This document shows positions 1 to 12,339 of a stretch of DNA of 64,000 nt, in pieces. The stretch lies in the NCBI RefSeq assembly GCF_026210795.1, contig NC_089431.1, positions 4,526,001 to 4,590,000 of the forward strand, given 5' to 3'. The stretch comes from Rhizophagus irregularis. Taxonomy: Eukaryota > Glomeromycota > Glomeromycetes > Glomerales > Glomeraceae. Under the pieces are notes generated by a model that was not told the DNA's origin, did not search any database, and saw only the letters and a list, made by a program, of their open reading frames with translations. How positions within the stretch are numbered: the first letter of the stretch is position 1; every line of letters begins with the position of its first letter. Made by a program: the position numbers and the translations under genes.

Positions 1-1333
1 AATTATGAAATAAAGCTTTATTTTCCTCTTTCACACGACTTAAAATATAATCATCAATATCATTATTTTTAAAAGAGAATATAAAACTATCTTTAGTATT
101 CCCATAACTATCATCAGATTTCCATTCAATCGGATTAAATCCTCCAAGAATTTCTTCACTACCTTCCACTTTAATAACAGTTATAGTACAAGATCTACTA
201 TCACAATTTTCATGAAATTTTTCAGGTGTAAATCCATCACGAGATCCACGAAGGATTAATTTGAACTCATATGAATTTTTCAATTCATTTGTAATATCTA
301 GCCTATCAATCCATTTTGAGATTAATTCAGCATGTTGAATTGTAATAATATTTGAATCAATATTTTTTAAATCAATATCTCTAGTTTCATTCTGTTCTGA
401 ATTTCTATTTGGTATATAATCACGATTCAAAAAGTATTTGATTAAATATTCATTAGTTTCATCAGGAATAATCTTTTTATACGGATCATATACCTTATTC
501 AGAAATTCTTTAGAAGTAAATTCAGTAAATTTAATTAAAGGAATAAATTGTTGTAAAGTATTTTTTAAAGCGTTAAAATCATCATTTGAATAACTTGAAG
601 GATCTGAAGAAAGTTCAGAATTTTGAGCAATACCCCATTTAAGCACATACTCCCAAACTTGAACTTCACTCATTCGAAGATTATCATGTTGAATAAGAGA
701 GATTAAAGCTTTTTCTGAAATCGAAGTAAAATCAGGTAAATTAAAAATCTTTTCAGGATGGTTAGATATTAACTCTGTACAAAAATTTTGAAGTTTTGAT
801 AAAGAATTATTTTCAAAACTCGTTTGGTAAATCGAGCAAAAATTTTGTTCCAACCAGCTCGTTTTGTTTACAATTAAGAATGATTGTAAATGAGGAATTA
901 ATTCATAAAGATTTAATTCACTAGCAGCAATCAAAATTTTAATGACATCCGAAGTATCGTGTTCTGCCAAAGAAAGTCTTCCGCCATAAATATACCTAAT
1001 TTAAAAATCGATGATAAGAAAATTAAAAATAATTTTATAAAACGATAATTTGTTTATAAAAAAATGAGTTTAATACCTTAACATTACTTGAAAAGTTTCA
1101 GGTAAAATATTTGGTAATTTAATATGAGTTAAAGTTCCATCATTTCTCCTTTCATTAGTCGACAAAATTCTTTTCAAATAAGGAGAACGATAATTTAAAA
1201 TAACCATGTGAGCACGAAAAATTTTTACGTGAGGGTCAATACCAACTTCAATTGTAATATCATAATATTCTTCGTCATTTAAAATTTCGAGTAAATTTTG
1301 AGACAAATTTGGTAAAAATTTATTATCAGCCAT
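1..1333 (-). CDS. BTB-BACK-TLDc protein, 3' end beyond window
   Basis: Two-exon minus-strand gene. Exon 1 (1077-1333, 257 nt) starts at MADNKFLPNLSQ and encodes the first part of a BTB/POZ domain. The intron 996-1076 has GT/AG ends. Exon 2 (1-995) stays open to the window edge and encodes the end of the BTB, a BACK region (SEKALISLIQHD..EVQVWEYVLKWG) and a TLDc domain (FKLILRGSRDGF, EILGGFNPIEW). BTB proteins are usually substrate adaptors for Cullin-3 ubiquitin ligases; TLDc domains are linked to oxidative-stress resistance or V-ATPase binding. The role here is inferred from the family only. Exon 2 was joined by my own translation; the last ~100 residues of TLDc lie outside the window. Confidence 0.85.
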
Positions 1334-3943
1334 TATAGAAAGAAATGAAAAAGAATAAAGGAGATTGTTGCAGATCGTTTGTACTCCGCCGCCTTTTTAC
1401 GCCTTTTTATAAAAATCATGATGATGGTGCGACGGTTGTGTTACTCTGGTGATCCAGATATAATTTTTCTTGACGGTACACAAAAATCTATGTGACGTAA
1501 TTTTAGTAAAAATACGGTTTACTATATAGTAATGTTTTTTTTTACGTATTCCATAAAAAAAAAAATAATGAATTTTTTTTATTAAATTTATTTATTTACA
1601 TTTCATTTTATTATACTTTATAATTAATTTATCTTTGAATTTAATAAATATAATGTAATCTATATATTTTATATACAACCAAAATTAATTTAATATGAAA
1701 ATATCAAAAAAAAAAAGAAAAGAAAATCCAAGAAATAAATGAAAGTTTGTGTTCCTCATAAAAATTAGGCAAAAATAATTTACTTTATCAATAATGAAAT
1801 GCATTATTGAATTTTATAATTTAAATAATAATAATTTTTTTATTTAATTACAAGTTTAAAAAATTCATGTTGAATCAGCACAATAAATAGTTTATATGCA
1901 AGAGCTGATAAAAAGAAACAATTATATGGAATATAGAGGATGTAAAGAACTTGATGCGGGAAGTTATTAGTATCAAATATTAACCTTGTAATACTAAAAT
2001 ACTTAGGGGTAAATTTTCAGAAATGTTTCTTGAGAAATGTATTTAATCTTGGATATTGAATATCAAAAATAGAAAGGAATTATTATGATAAAATTGTCGC
2101 ACTAAAAACTTTTGATAATTCTTGTATAAATACGGTTTTTAAAATTAGGTAATTAGAATAAAAAATCAATCTATTTACTTAATTATTATTTATAAAACTT
2201 TTACTTTTAACATTTTTATTAGATTGTGACTCGTCTTCAATTATCTCTGTAATGTCATTCAATCATGGATAACTTGAGATCCAAATACCGAAGATTATAG
2301 AAGATAGAAATTTGAAATTTGAGAAATTACTATTTGAATAATAAATCAAGTTATTATTCAAAAACTGAAGGATTAAAACGAGATATTATGATACTGGAAA
2401 AAGTCATAAAGATTTTCTTCATTCAGATGTAATATTGAACCTTATGGTATTATTATGGTTTGGGTATGAAGATATGTAAAGGATTTAGACCAAATATTTT
2501 GAATATATGAAAAAAAAAAATCCAATAATACCCAAATACATCCACGAGCAATCTATTTTAGTAGACTTCAAGTTTAAAAATATTCAATAAAAACCATAAT
2601 TGATAGCGAAAAAATATTTCATTTTACTAATTATTTTATAATTTGATTGTCAATTGGAATTAATTTATAGATCATGATGAAAATTATTTCATAAAAATAA
2701 AATAAACGTTATCAAATTAGCTTCTTACAGTTATTATTTATAATTTTTTATGTATAATTTCTTGGTTTGAGAATAAATTTTAAATCGGTAATAATATAAA
2801 CATCAATTACATCATGATTGAGAAAAATCCGGTAAAATCAAATATTCGAGTACAATAATTAATTATTCACTTCGTACCGATACCATTATTAATTAACTAT
2901 TTGACATATTATTCATTCCACTTTACTTGTCAGTCTTCAAATTATTAGAATATATCTAAATTTTTTATTAGTGTTGGATCGTATAAAACCGTATTTAAAG
3001 GTTTAATTAAAACGAATAAAATAAACCAAACTTTATTTACCATAAAAATATAATCTTATTTTTTTATTCATTTTCAGTTTAAGTAAAAGAGCGAAAAAAC
3101 GGAGTTAACAATTTTGAGTCTAATAGAATGATTCGACCATTTATAAGGGTTTTCATTACGAGAAATTCCAAATCCTTACTTTTTTTTTTTGATTACTATA
3201 TAATCTGACATCAAACATCTCCTTTTATATACTAAAAATATTTGTTATTTTTTCATTAGTGCTGGAAGCGACTTAATCAGGAGAATCAATGATAAATAAA
3301 TATTATTTCTAAGATTTGCAAAATGTTTTATGTGATAAGATTTTAGCCAATTGGTTTTTTATCTATAGTTTCTAACTTAACGTGATTGATGTTCCAATAA
3401 AAGAGCTGAATCACGTTCCCATGTTTTCCCATATTTAAAACGGTCACCATATTGTAATACACTAATTATCCGCCTACATAAAATCTAAATTATAATTGAT
3501 CCTTTATTGTCGCAAAAATAATCATAATTAAAACTAAAAGTTAAAACGTTAAAATAATAAATATAAATTTTTTTCTAATTACATTACATATTTATTAATT
3601 AATGTTTATTTTATTAACGTCATTATATTTTTCTTCTATTAATTATAAATAAATAAAAATAAATAACCGTAAAGAATAATATCCACTTGAAAGGTCTTTT
3701 ATCAACTTTAACATATAACAAAGTAATATAATTTTAAAAACATAAAATGGGAGCAATGTAACACCAAAACTACATTTTTAAAGTTGATGTATCATTAGAT
3801 TCATTATTCTATGATTTCTGAAAAAATCACATGATATTTTATTAAATTTCAAATGATCTTACATAAATTCTTTCCCACTTTATTTGAACTATACAATCTT
3901 ACAAACTTGCACAACTTCCTGACAAACTGATTTATTTAATCTA
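1334..3943. other. AT-rich intergenic stretch with paralogous blocks
   Basis: No convincing gene seen. Parts match other BTB-gene flanks in this window: ~1900-2300 resembles 6230-6800 and 12600-13150, and ~3260-3720 resembles ~7290-7760 and ~10140-10450. It is therefore part of the tandemly duplicated unit, with many small indels. ATG-proximal DNA at 1340-1380 holds the promoter block shared by this gene family. Confidence 0.6.
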
Positions 3944-5464
3944 TTATTTATTATGAATCTGAAAAACTTCATATTCTTCTACGGCAAATGTATGTGGTGT
4001 CACTTTGATCTGTTTTTCATAAGAATTCTTTTTACAATAGCTACTAATATTTTCGTTAAAAGAAGATTCAATTTGATTCCCTCCATATATTATAAGGTCT
4101 CCACTACCAAATGATGGTCCGTAATATTGCCAATAAACTATAGCATGTTCCTCATCTTCTACTCGACTAATAAGACAATTTTCAATATTATCTTTATTCA
4201 CAAAAGAGAAAATGAAACTATCCTTAGTAGTAACATATCTACCTTCATAATTATCATTTTTCCATTCAACCGGATTATATCCTCCAAGAATTTCATTGCT
4301 TTCTTTCACTTTAACAATCGTTACAGTACGAGATTTATTATCACAAATTTCATGGAACTTTTTAGGCGTAAATCCATCACGAGATCCACGAAAAATTAAT
4401 TTAAATTCATATGAATTTTTTAAATTATCCATAATTCCTACTCTATCAATCCATTTCGAGATTATTTTAGCATGTTGAATTGTGATAATTTTTGAATCTA
4501 AACTTTTGAGACCAATTTCTTTGACTGTTTGTCGCTCTGATTTCTCACTAGTAGTTATATAATCATTATTCAAAAAATATTTGATAGAATTTTCATATAA
4601 CTCTTCAGGTATTATTTCTTTATATGGATATACTTTATTCAAAAATTCTTTAGGAGTAAATCCAGCAAATTTAACGAAAGTAACACATTGATGTAAAGTA
4701 TTTTTTAGAGCGTTAAAATCATCATTTGAATAGAATGAAGGATCCGATGATAACCCAGGATTCTGAGCAATACCCCATTTAAGTACATGTTCCCAAATTT
4801 GAACTTCACTTATTTTAACTTTATCATGTTGAATAAGAGAGATTAAAGCTTTTTCTGGAATTGAAGTAAAATCAGATGAATTAAAAATTTTTTCTGGTTG
4901 TTTAGATATTAATTCCGTACAAAACTTTTGAAGATCCAAGAAAGAATTATTTTCGAAACTTGTTTGATATATCAAGTTAAAATTTTGTTCCATCCAACTT
5001 GTTTTATTTTTAATTAAAAATGATTGTAAATGAGGAATTAATTCCTGAATACTTAATTCGTTAGCAGCAAGCAAGATTTTAATAATATCTAAGATATCAT
5101 ATTTTGCTAAAGAAATTCTTCCACCATAAATATATCTAAAATAAAATAATACGTCAAATAAAAAAAAAATATTTTATTGATTTATTAATAACAATTAATT
5201 AAATTACCTTAAAATTATTTGAAAAATTTCAGGTAAAATATTTGGTAATTTAATATGTGCTATAGTTCCATCATATTTCTTTTCATTAGCCGACAAAATT
5301 CTTCTCAAATAAGGAGAACGATAATTTAAAATATTCATATGAGCACGAAAAATTTTTACGTGAGGGTCATTACCAACTTCAATCGTAATATCATAATATT
5401 CTTCATCGTCTAAAATTTCAAGTAAATTTTGTGATAACTTTGGTAAAAATTTATCATCAGCCAT
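3944..5464 (-). CDS. BTB-BACK-TLDc protein
   Basis: Complete two-exon gene, 482 aa. Exon 1 is 5208-5464 (257 nt, starting MADDKFLPKLSQ); an in-frame upstream extension to 5539 is ignored because no paralog shares it. Intron 5136-5207 (72 nt, GT/AG). Exon 2 is 3944-5135. Domains: BTB about residues 15-115 (YYDITIEVG, KIFRAHMNILNYRSPY), BACK about 140-260 (EKALISLIQHDKVKISEVQIWEHVLKWG), TLDc about 300-480 (FKLIFRGSRDGF, SFIFSF, GPSFGSGDLIIYGG). Family knowledge suggests a Cullin-3 adaptor; no substrate can be named. A 445-bp MITE sits about 110 bp upstream of the start. Confidence 0.9.
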
Positions 5465-5469
5465 TATGG

Positions 5470-5515
5470 TTGTGGTAAAAACTAGAAAGAATAAAGTTAT
5501 TGCAGATCGTATCTG
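5470..5515 (-). promoter_or_regulatory. Family-conserved promoter block
   Basis: On the minus strand, GATCTGCAATAACTTTATTC lies just upstream of the BTB start. Closely similar blocks precede the other family starts (about 1350-1375, 12370-12395, 46445-46470, 51920-51970). The block is conserved although nearby DNA has diverged, which suggests core promoter or transcript-start function. Inference only. Confidence 0.45.
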
Positions 5516-5573
5516 TAGCCTGCTGGTGCTGGAGCACACCTTTTATTATGTGACAGTTGTGCGACTAGGCGAT

Positions 5574-6018
5574 GCACGTCTGAAATGTGTGTCAGGTTGA
5601 CGGCGCAGTGTGGCGCAGTAATTCAAAAAAAATCTAAGTTAAAGATTTTCTTTTTAATGTAATGCTTTCAAATTTACATATTAGATGTATTTTCATCTGT
5701 TTTACAAAATTCACTTATAAACGGAAGGAGGTTTTGGACGTAGATTTTGACTTTAGTATATAACAACTGATTTTATCGACTTTGCCGATCATTTCCAAAA
5801 TTGGATTTGTCAAAAAAACGGTTTTTGTTAAATAACTCGAAAATGGCCTTCTAAACCGCCCGTATATACTCTAAGTAAATTTGTAGAGCGGACGAAAATA
5901 CATCTAGTACAGTAATTTAAAGGTTTTATTTTAAATAAAAAAAATTGCAATTTAATTTTTTTTGGAAAAATCGCTGCGCCACACTGCGCCGTCAACCTGA
6001 CACACATTTCAGATGTGC
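5574..6018. mobile_element. 445-bp MITE, probably MULE-like
   Basis: The ends are inverted repeats: the left end begins GCACGTCTGAAATGTGTG and the right end, reversed, begins GCACATCTGAAATGTGTG, continuing into a GC-rich inverted block (GGCGCAGTGTGGCGCAG at 5603-5619 and its complement near 5974-5990). It is flanked by a 9-bp direct repeat CTAGGCGAT (5565-5573 and 6019-6027). Nine-bp duplications are typical of Mutator-like transposons. A paralogous empty site (TTAGGCGATCCAG) precedes the BTB gene at 12339. No transposase is encoded. Confidence 0.8.
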
Positions 6019-8064
6019 CTAGGCGATCCAGAGTGACGTATACAAAAATCATGAAGTGACGTAATTTTAAAATTCTTTAGTTAACGTGATAAAAAGAAAA
6101 AAAGAATATTCAAAAATTTATGATTATGTTCCTCTAAAAATTAGGCAATATACAATAATGTATACATTATTGAATTTTATAATTTAAATAGTGATTTTTT
6201 TTTTTAATTGTTTTTCTAAAAATTCATGCTATTATTTTAACTACCGAATCAGCTACTTAGGTGAAGGTTAGAAAGAAAAAAATGTTTTAATAAATACATA
6301 ATTAATAATAATTAAGCAAATAAGCTTATTTTTAACTTTAATTACCCTATTTTCAAACCGAATTTATACATGAAGAATTATCTAAGCTTTTTAATACAAT
6401 AATTTTATCATAATTACCATATCTATTTCCATTTTAATTCAATATCAAAGATTAAATATATCCTTCAGGCCAATCAGCGGAATAAACTTTACCAAAATCG
6501 TATCTAAATTTTTCATTATTCAAGGCATTATGCATTAAACAAATCATTAAGCTGTGATTATTGTATAACCTCCCTCCATTTCAATAGTCAAATTTTTTAA
6601 AGTTACCTTAAAAATATTTTAGACTATAGAGCTGACATTAACTTTTCATGCCAGGTACATTACATTCTCCAAATATGCAAATATAATTGTTTTCTTTACA
6701 TCATCTTTGGACTTATCTTTTTGACGTCATTTAATGTCATGTGAATCATGGAATAACTTAAGAACCAAATATCACGATATTACGAAGGCAAAAATTTGAG
6801 AATCACACTAAAATTATTTGCAAAGCCTTCTTAATATTTGATTAAGTAATTATTCATTTTAGTAGTTTTTATACAGAAACCATCCTTTTTGATTAAAATT
6901 AGTAAACTATTTGACATATTATCATTTCATTTTACTTTGTTAGTCTTCAAGTTATTAAATTACAAACTTTATAATTTTTATTAGGAATATCGATTAATAA
7001 AATGTGTATCATATCATTTATTTTATTTGTTTTATTGACAGTTATGCAATTTATGGAAAAAATCTTGATAATAATTGGCGTCAAGTTTTTTAAAATCACA
7101 AATCTTATTTATTACAAAACTCAAATATGGACATATGGTTACAACTTACAAGAGTTACAAAAGTCAAATATCTTTTTCCTTGTATCGATATGCATCAATT
7201 CAAATTAAGTAATAAAACAAAGAACAGATTCAACTGATCGAATTACCCTACATTTCTTTTTTTGATTATCTTTTGAATACTAAAATCACTTAGGAGAAAC
7301 TTAATCGGGATCAATGATGAATAAACTGTTTATGTGATAAAAACTAATTGGCTAAAAATCAAATTTTATTTACAATTTTCACTTTCCTAACTTACCGCGT
7401 TCCTATAAAAAATTTTAATTTTTTTCATAAAATAGCTCACTCAAACAAAATAATTCGGCTAAGTGCCAATAAAATTTTAAAAAGGGCATCATATTGTGAT
7501 ACACCAATACGCCACCTCCTTTCATAAACCTATTTATCTCGAATTATAAACTGAATGTTGAAAATAATATAAATTTTTTTTCTTAATTAATTACATTAAA
7601 ATATTTCCCTATTTATTAATTAATGTTTATTATATTATCGTCATTATATTTTCTTCAATTAATTGTAAATAGAAAAAAATAAAAAACAGAATACTTGACT
7701 TAAAAGGTTTTTATCAACTTTAATAAAATCATAACTAACAACTGAAAGTAATCATGTTTTAATACCACAATAGCAAATAAGGTTGACGTATTATTAAGCT
7801 ATGTTTTCAGAAAAAGATTCCGTGATTAAGTGATTAGTATTTTCAGACCCATTGCGAATTAAAATTGTTCGTAGAAAGTTTTCAAATTTATCAAGAAAAA
7901 CAACAATAACAAAAAAAACACCTTTACTAGAAATAATTTTATAAACCTTAATTGCTGCCTTATCTTAATTATAAAAAACATCATAAATTTCTTTTACATA
8001 AAAAAATTAAAAATATAACTTACCCCAAACAATAAAACAATTATGGTTATTTTTAAAGATTTTT
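6019..8064. other. AT-rich intergenic, duplicated BTB-unit DNA
   Basis: No supported gene. Segments 6230-6800 and 7290-7760 are diverged copies of DNA flanking the other BTB genes. A 68-codon frame at 7002-7208 has no recognisable feature and was not called. Confidence 0.5.
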
Positions 8065-8666
8065 TCAATTTATCAAATGCGAGATTTCCATTTTGGGATC
8101 TCTATTATTATATTGAGGGAAATAAGATATATCGTGGGAATAAGATATATCGTGATTAATTCCGGAAGGACCTTGACTTGTATTTCTTCCTTTTTTTCTT
8201 TGTTGAGCGTGCCAAAAATTCTTTACTTTGTTTTCGGAGCGTAATTTGCCGAACTTTTCTTTCATCACTGGAATAATTTCTTTCAAAGAAATTGATCTAG
8301 AAGATGGATTCCGAATTTTATACTCTTCAACCCATTCGTTGATGAATGATTTTTCGTTATCATTAAAACTATCGTGACAAACTAGAAAAAAAAATTTCAA
8401 ATTAATTCAAATTCAAATCAAGAAAATTTTAAAAGGTAAAATGTACTTACGATTTGGATTGAGGTTGTTTGTCCAACTAAATTACAAAGAATAACAATTA
8501 ATTTTTTTCATTAAAAAAAAAAATTAGAATTAAATATAATAAAATATATTTACCGTTGATAAATTCTTTTTGGATTAATTTTGTTACCCATTTTTTCACT
8601 AATTAGAGCGTAGCAATTGGGAAGATGTCCAAATTCTTTCATATATTTTTTAATATCATCATCATC
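8065..8666 (-). CDS. Myb/SANT-like DNA-binding protein, 5' end unresolved
   Basis: Three spliced exons can be read: 8554-8666 (113 nt), 8451-8476 (26 nt) and 8065-8381, with introns 8477-8553 and 8382-8450 having GT/AG ends. The splice joints give ..KINPKRIYQRWTNNLNP.. followed by a second helix-rich block (NDNEKSFINEWVEEY..RSENKVKNFWHAQQR). The Trp-x-x-x-Leu-Asn-Pro segment after a basic helix resembles the end of a Myb repeat, so a sequence-specific nuclear DNA-binding role is likely. The ~40 C-terminal residues are low complexity and hold a repeated HDISYS unit. Upstream, 8667-8700 offers an acceptor site but no clear first exon, so the gene may be 5'-truncated. Confidence 0.6.
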
Positions 8667-8835
8667 CTACAATTTTTTTTTTAAAAAAAGAAATAATAAT
8701 TTAATAAATTTTTTGGAGATTTCTAATTTTAACCGGAGAGGAAATACGAATAAGAGGTGATAAATAGGATTTTTAATTCCAGATTAATTAACAAAAATAA
8801 AGACCGTGGGAGTGTGATACGTTGTGATAAATAAA

Positions 8836-8880
8836 TCTAACCTCTAACCTAACCCTAAGCCTAACCCCTAACTCTAATAA
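8836..8880. repeat. Interstitial telomere-like tract
   Basis: The plus strand holds degenerate CCCTAA-type units (CTAACCTAACCCTAAGCCTA, continuing with similar units). This matches the TTAGGG-type telomere repeat used by many fungi. It is only about 40 bp and imperfect. Confidence 0.5.
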
Positions 8881-9865
8881 ATATTGGGAGGAGGGAATTT
8901 CCCCTCCGGTTAATATATATATATATATACGTAGTTATTTTCAATTTTTTTCAATTTTTTTTTTAAAAAAAAATTAGGACATACTTCTTGTCTAAAACGT
9001 AACCTGACGGATTTGATTCCCTATAATCAACGTGTTAGTTTTTGATATTTTTGTTACACAAAGCATTTCATAAGGCGTAGTAAGATTGAGGACGAACATT
9101 AAAAAATTTTTTACTTGGTTTTGCTATACAATAATTTGATAAATACTTCTTTTAAGCCAAAAATATAATAAATAAGATTCTGATAATATTGATAATATCC
9201 GTTATGGGATCTCACTTTGCGCAATAATTTCTGGAATTTTTTTTTATTGTAAAATTGAAAGTATATACTGTATGTTTTACAATTAGTTTGAATGTAAGGT
9301 TCCTATAATGTATACAATAAAATAAATGTGAATTAGTTATATGACTTGAAAAATATAAAAATAGACAATTTTATAAAAATTATTATAAAAAAAATTTTTT
9401 TAAACAATATTCATTAAGTTTTAAAATACTTTTAAAATAATCATAGCTATTTTGACTATATAAATTTTCTATTTTACATTTTGTTTTATTAAAACATACT
9501 AACTTACTAATAATACATACTAAAATTACTATGCATGTGAGAAATGGTTTTTTGTTAGTGAAATGGATTTTTTTTGCGTCTACTTTATGTTGAATAATTT
9601 AAGTTTCGCAAATGTAGATTTTTTACTCAACTTATTATTTATAGTTTATCAGGTGATTTTTGGTATTACAAACACAATTTTGGGCCACGGAAATTATGAA
9701 AATCTTTCGGATTTAGCATTTAACGCAAAGTAACCAAATCCACCGATATGTATCAGTAAATCAATTCACTTCTTTAATGAATAAAAATAATTCTTGAACT
9801 ACATAATGGTACAAAAAATTAATAATTTGTACACAATTTCCTGACAAATTATTTTAATCAACTAT
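8881..9865. other. AT-rich intergenic, nothing recognised
   Basis: Low-complexity TA runs (8916-8930) and AT-rich DNA without a supported frame, promoter or repeat boundary. Confidence 0.5.
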
Positions 9866-10119
9866 CATTTATGAATCTGAAAAACTTCATAAACTTCTAT
9901 AGAAATTTCATTTCCTATCCCTCTGATCTGATTTTCATAAGAAAATTTTTTACAACTACTAGTTTCGTTATTAAAAGAAATTTCGCAAAATAACCTTCAT
10001 ACATTATAACCAAATGATGGTCCGTAATAGTTCCAATAATTTATAGCAAATTTTTCATCCTCTACTCGACTAATAAGACAATTTTCAATATTATCTTTAT
10101 TCACAAAAGAAAAAATAAA
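9866..10119 (-). pseudogene. 3' fragment of a BTB-TLDc gene
   Basis: About 250 bp matches the last ~85 codons of the neighbouring TLDc genes (compare 10811-11070 and 44848-45110), including the segment before FSFVNKDNIENCLISRV. Frame-disrupting indels are present around 9975-10005. Similarity stops abruptly at 10119, where the sequence jumps to DNA that in other units lies downstream of the gene. A deletion removed the rest of this copy. Confidence 0.8.
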
Positions 10120-10810
10120 GATGGTTCCTTCTTTTCTAACTTGAACTGTTCGGTGTTCCTATGAAAAAGTTGATCATGTTTTATATTCCCATGTTATTCC
10201 ATAAAATATCTTATTCAAACTTCTAATCATAGAAATAATTCGATCAAGATTTTTTTTAATACTAATAAAAATAATTTCATATTGTGATACACCTAATACG
10301 CTACCACTTTCAGTAAATCTAAATTATAATTGATCCTTTATTGTCGCAACAGATTTGGAAGTATCAATCATAATTATATATTTAACATAAACTGAACGTT
10401 ACAAATAATAAATGTAAATAGAGAAAATAAACAGCGGTAATAAAAACTTAGGTTTTACGAATAACTGAAAGTGATATTGTTTCATAATTTCATTAATCAT
10501 AAAATGAGAATGTTGCAATTCTACAACTGGTAATAAATTAACTCTTAAGGTTAGTTAGTGTCCATATAATATTATAGTAATTCTATTGTTACCGACTAGT
10601 AACTTCAATTTTATTTCAAAGAAAAAAAATTCCATGATTATTAATATTTTATTTTTATAAAATTTTTCGCTTACATGTTCAGTAAACTGATCTTACACGA
10701 ATTCTTTTCCACTTTAATAAATAAATGAATAATTTATAAAACCATATAGATATAGTGGCACTAAATCTTCAATAATTTGTACACAATTTTCTGACAAATT
10801 ATTTAATCTA
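10120..10810. other. Intergenic DNA of the BTB tandem unit
   Basis: 10140-10450 is a diverged copy of 3380-3700. No gene seen. Confidence 0.5.
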
Positions 10811-12339
10811 TTATTCATTATGAATCTGAAAAACTTCATATTCTTCTATGGAAAATTTATCTGATGTCACTCTGATCTGTTTTTCATAAGATTTCTTTTG
10901 ACAAAAGCTATTAGTATTTTTATTAAAATAAGCTCCACTATCAAACCCTCCACATATTGTAAGGTCTCTACCACCAAATGTTGGTCCGTGATATTGCCAA
11001 TAAACTACAGCATGTTTCTCATCCTTTACTCGACTAATAAGACAATTTTCAATATTATCTTTGTTCGCAAAAGAGAAAATAAAGCTATCCTTGGTAGTAC
11101 CATAATTATACAATAAACTTGTATTATTCTTCCATTCAATCGGATTATATCCTCCAAGAATTTCATTACTTTCTTTCACTTTGATAATCGCTACAGTACA
11201 AGATTTATTATCACAGATTTCATGAAACTTTTGAGCTGTAAATCCATCACGGGATCCACGAAGAATTAACTTGAATTTATATGAATTCTTTAATTCATCT
11301 GTAATCTCTAATTTATCAATCCATTTTGAGATTAATTCAGCATGTTGAATTGTAATAATATTTGAATCTATACCCTTAGTATTTAATAATTTAGTAATCT
11401 GTGATTCTGATTTTTTCCTTGGTACATAATCATGATCCAAAAAATATTTGAATAAATTATCTTGTAGATCTTCGGGAATAACCTTTTTATACGGATACAC
11501 CTTATTCAGGAATTCTCTAGAAGTAAATTCAGTAAATTTAATTAAAGGAATAAATTGTTGTAAAGTATTTTTTAAAGCATTAAAATCATCATTTGAATAA
11601 CTTGAAGGATCTGACGAAAATCCAGTATTTTTTGCAATACCCCATTCAAGTACGTGTTCCCAAATTTGAACTTCACTCATTTTAACTTTATCATGCTGAA
11701 TAAGAGAGATTAAAGCTTTTTCTGGAATCGAAGTAAAATCAGATGAATTGAAAATTTTTTCTGGTTGATTAGAAATTAACTCAGTGCAAAACTTTTGAAG
11801 ATCCAAGAAAGAGTTGTTTTCGAAGCTCGTTTGATATATCAAGTTAAAATTTTGTTCCATCCAGTTCGCTTTGTTTTTAATTAAAAATGATTGTAAATGA
11901 GGAATTAATTCCTGAATACTTAATTCGTTAGCAGCAAGCAAGATTTTAATAATATCTAAGATATCATATTCTGCTAAAGAAATTCTTCCACCATAAAAAT
12001 ATCTAAAATAAAATAATACATTAATAAAAAAAAAAATTTTTTATTAATTTATTTAATAACAATTAGTTTAATTATTTCTTACCTTAAAATTATTTGAAAA
12101 ATTTCAGGTAAAATATTTGGTAATTTAATATGTGCTATGGTTCCATCATTTTTCTTTTCATTAGTTGATAAAATTCTTCTCAAATAAGGAGAACGATAAT
12201 TTAATATAACCATATGAGCACGAAAAATTTTTACGTAAGGATCTTTACCAACTTCAATTGTAATATCATAATATTCTTCGTCGTCTAAAATTTCAAGTAA
12301 ATTTTGTGATAATTTTGGTAAAAATTTATCATCAGCCAT
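10811..12339 (-). CDS. BTB-BACK-TLDc protein
   Basis: Complete, 482 aa. Exon 1 is 12083-12339 (257 nt, MADDKFLPKLSQ start), intron 12003-12082, exon 2 10811-12002. BTB in the first ~115 residues (YYDITIEVGKDPYVKIFRAH), BACK in the middle (MSEVQIWEHVLEWGIAKN), TLDc at the end (FKLILRGSRDGFTAQKFHEI, GPTFGGRDLTICGG). Very close to the gene at 3944-5464 in its N-terminal half and closer to the gene at 44848-46368 in the linker (PRKKSESQITK), suggesting conversion or mosaic duplication. Probable Cullin-3 adaptor; substrate unknown. Confidence 0.9.

Noticed and set aside
4127-4478. Plus-strand frames opposite the TLDc exon (also near 11000, 45100, 50200, 53300)
   Set aside because: They mirror conserved minus- or plus-strand TLDc codons in every paralog and have no domain of their own.
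7002-7208. 68-codon hydrophobic frame
   Set aside because: AT-rich chance frame, no paralog, no promoter or family signal.
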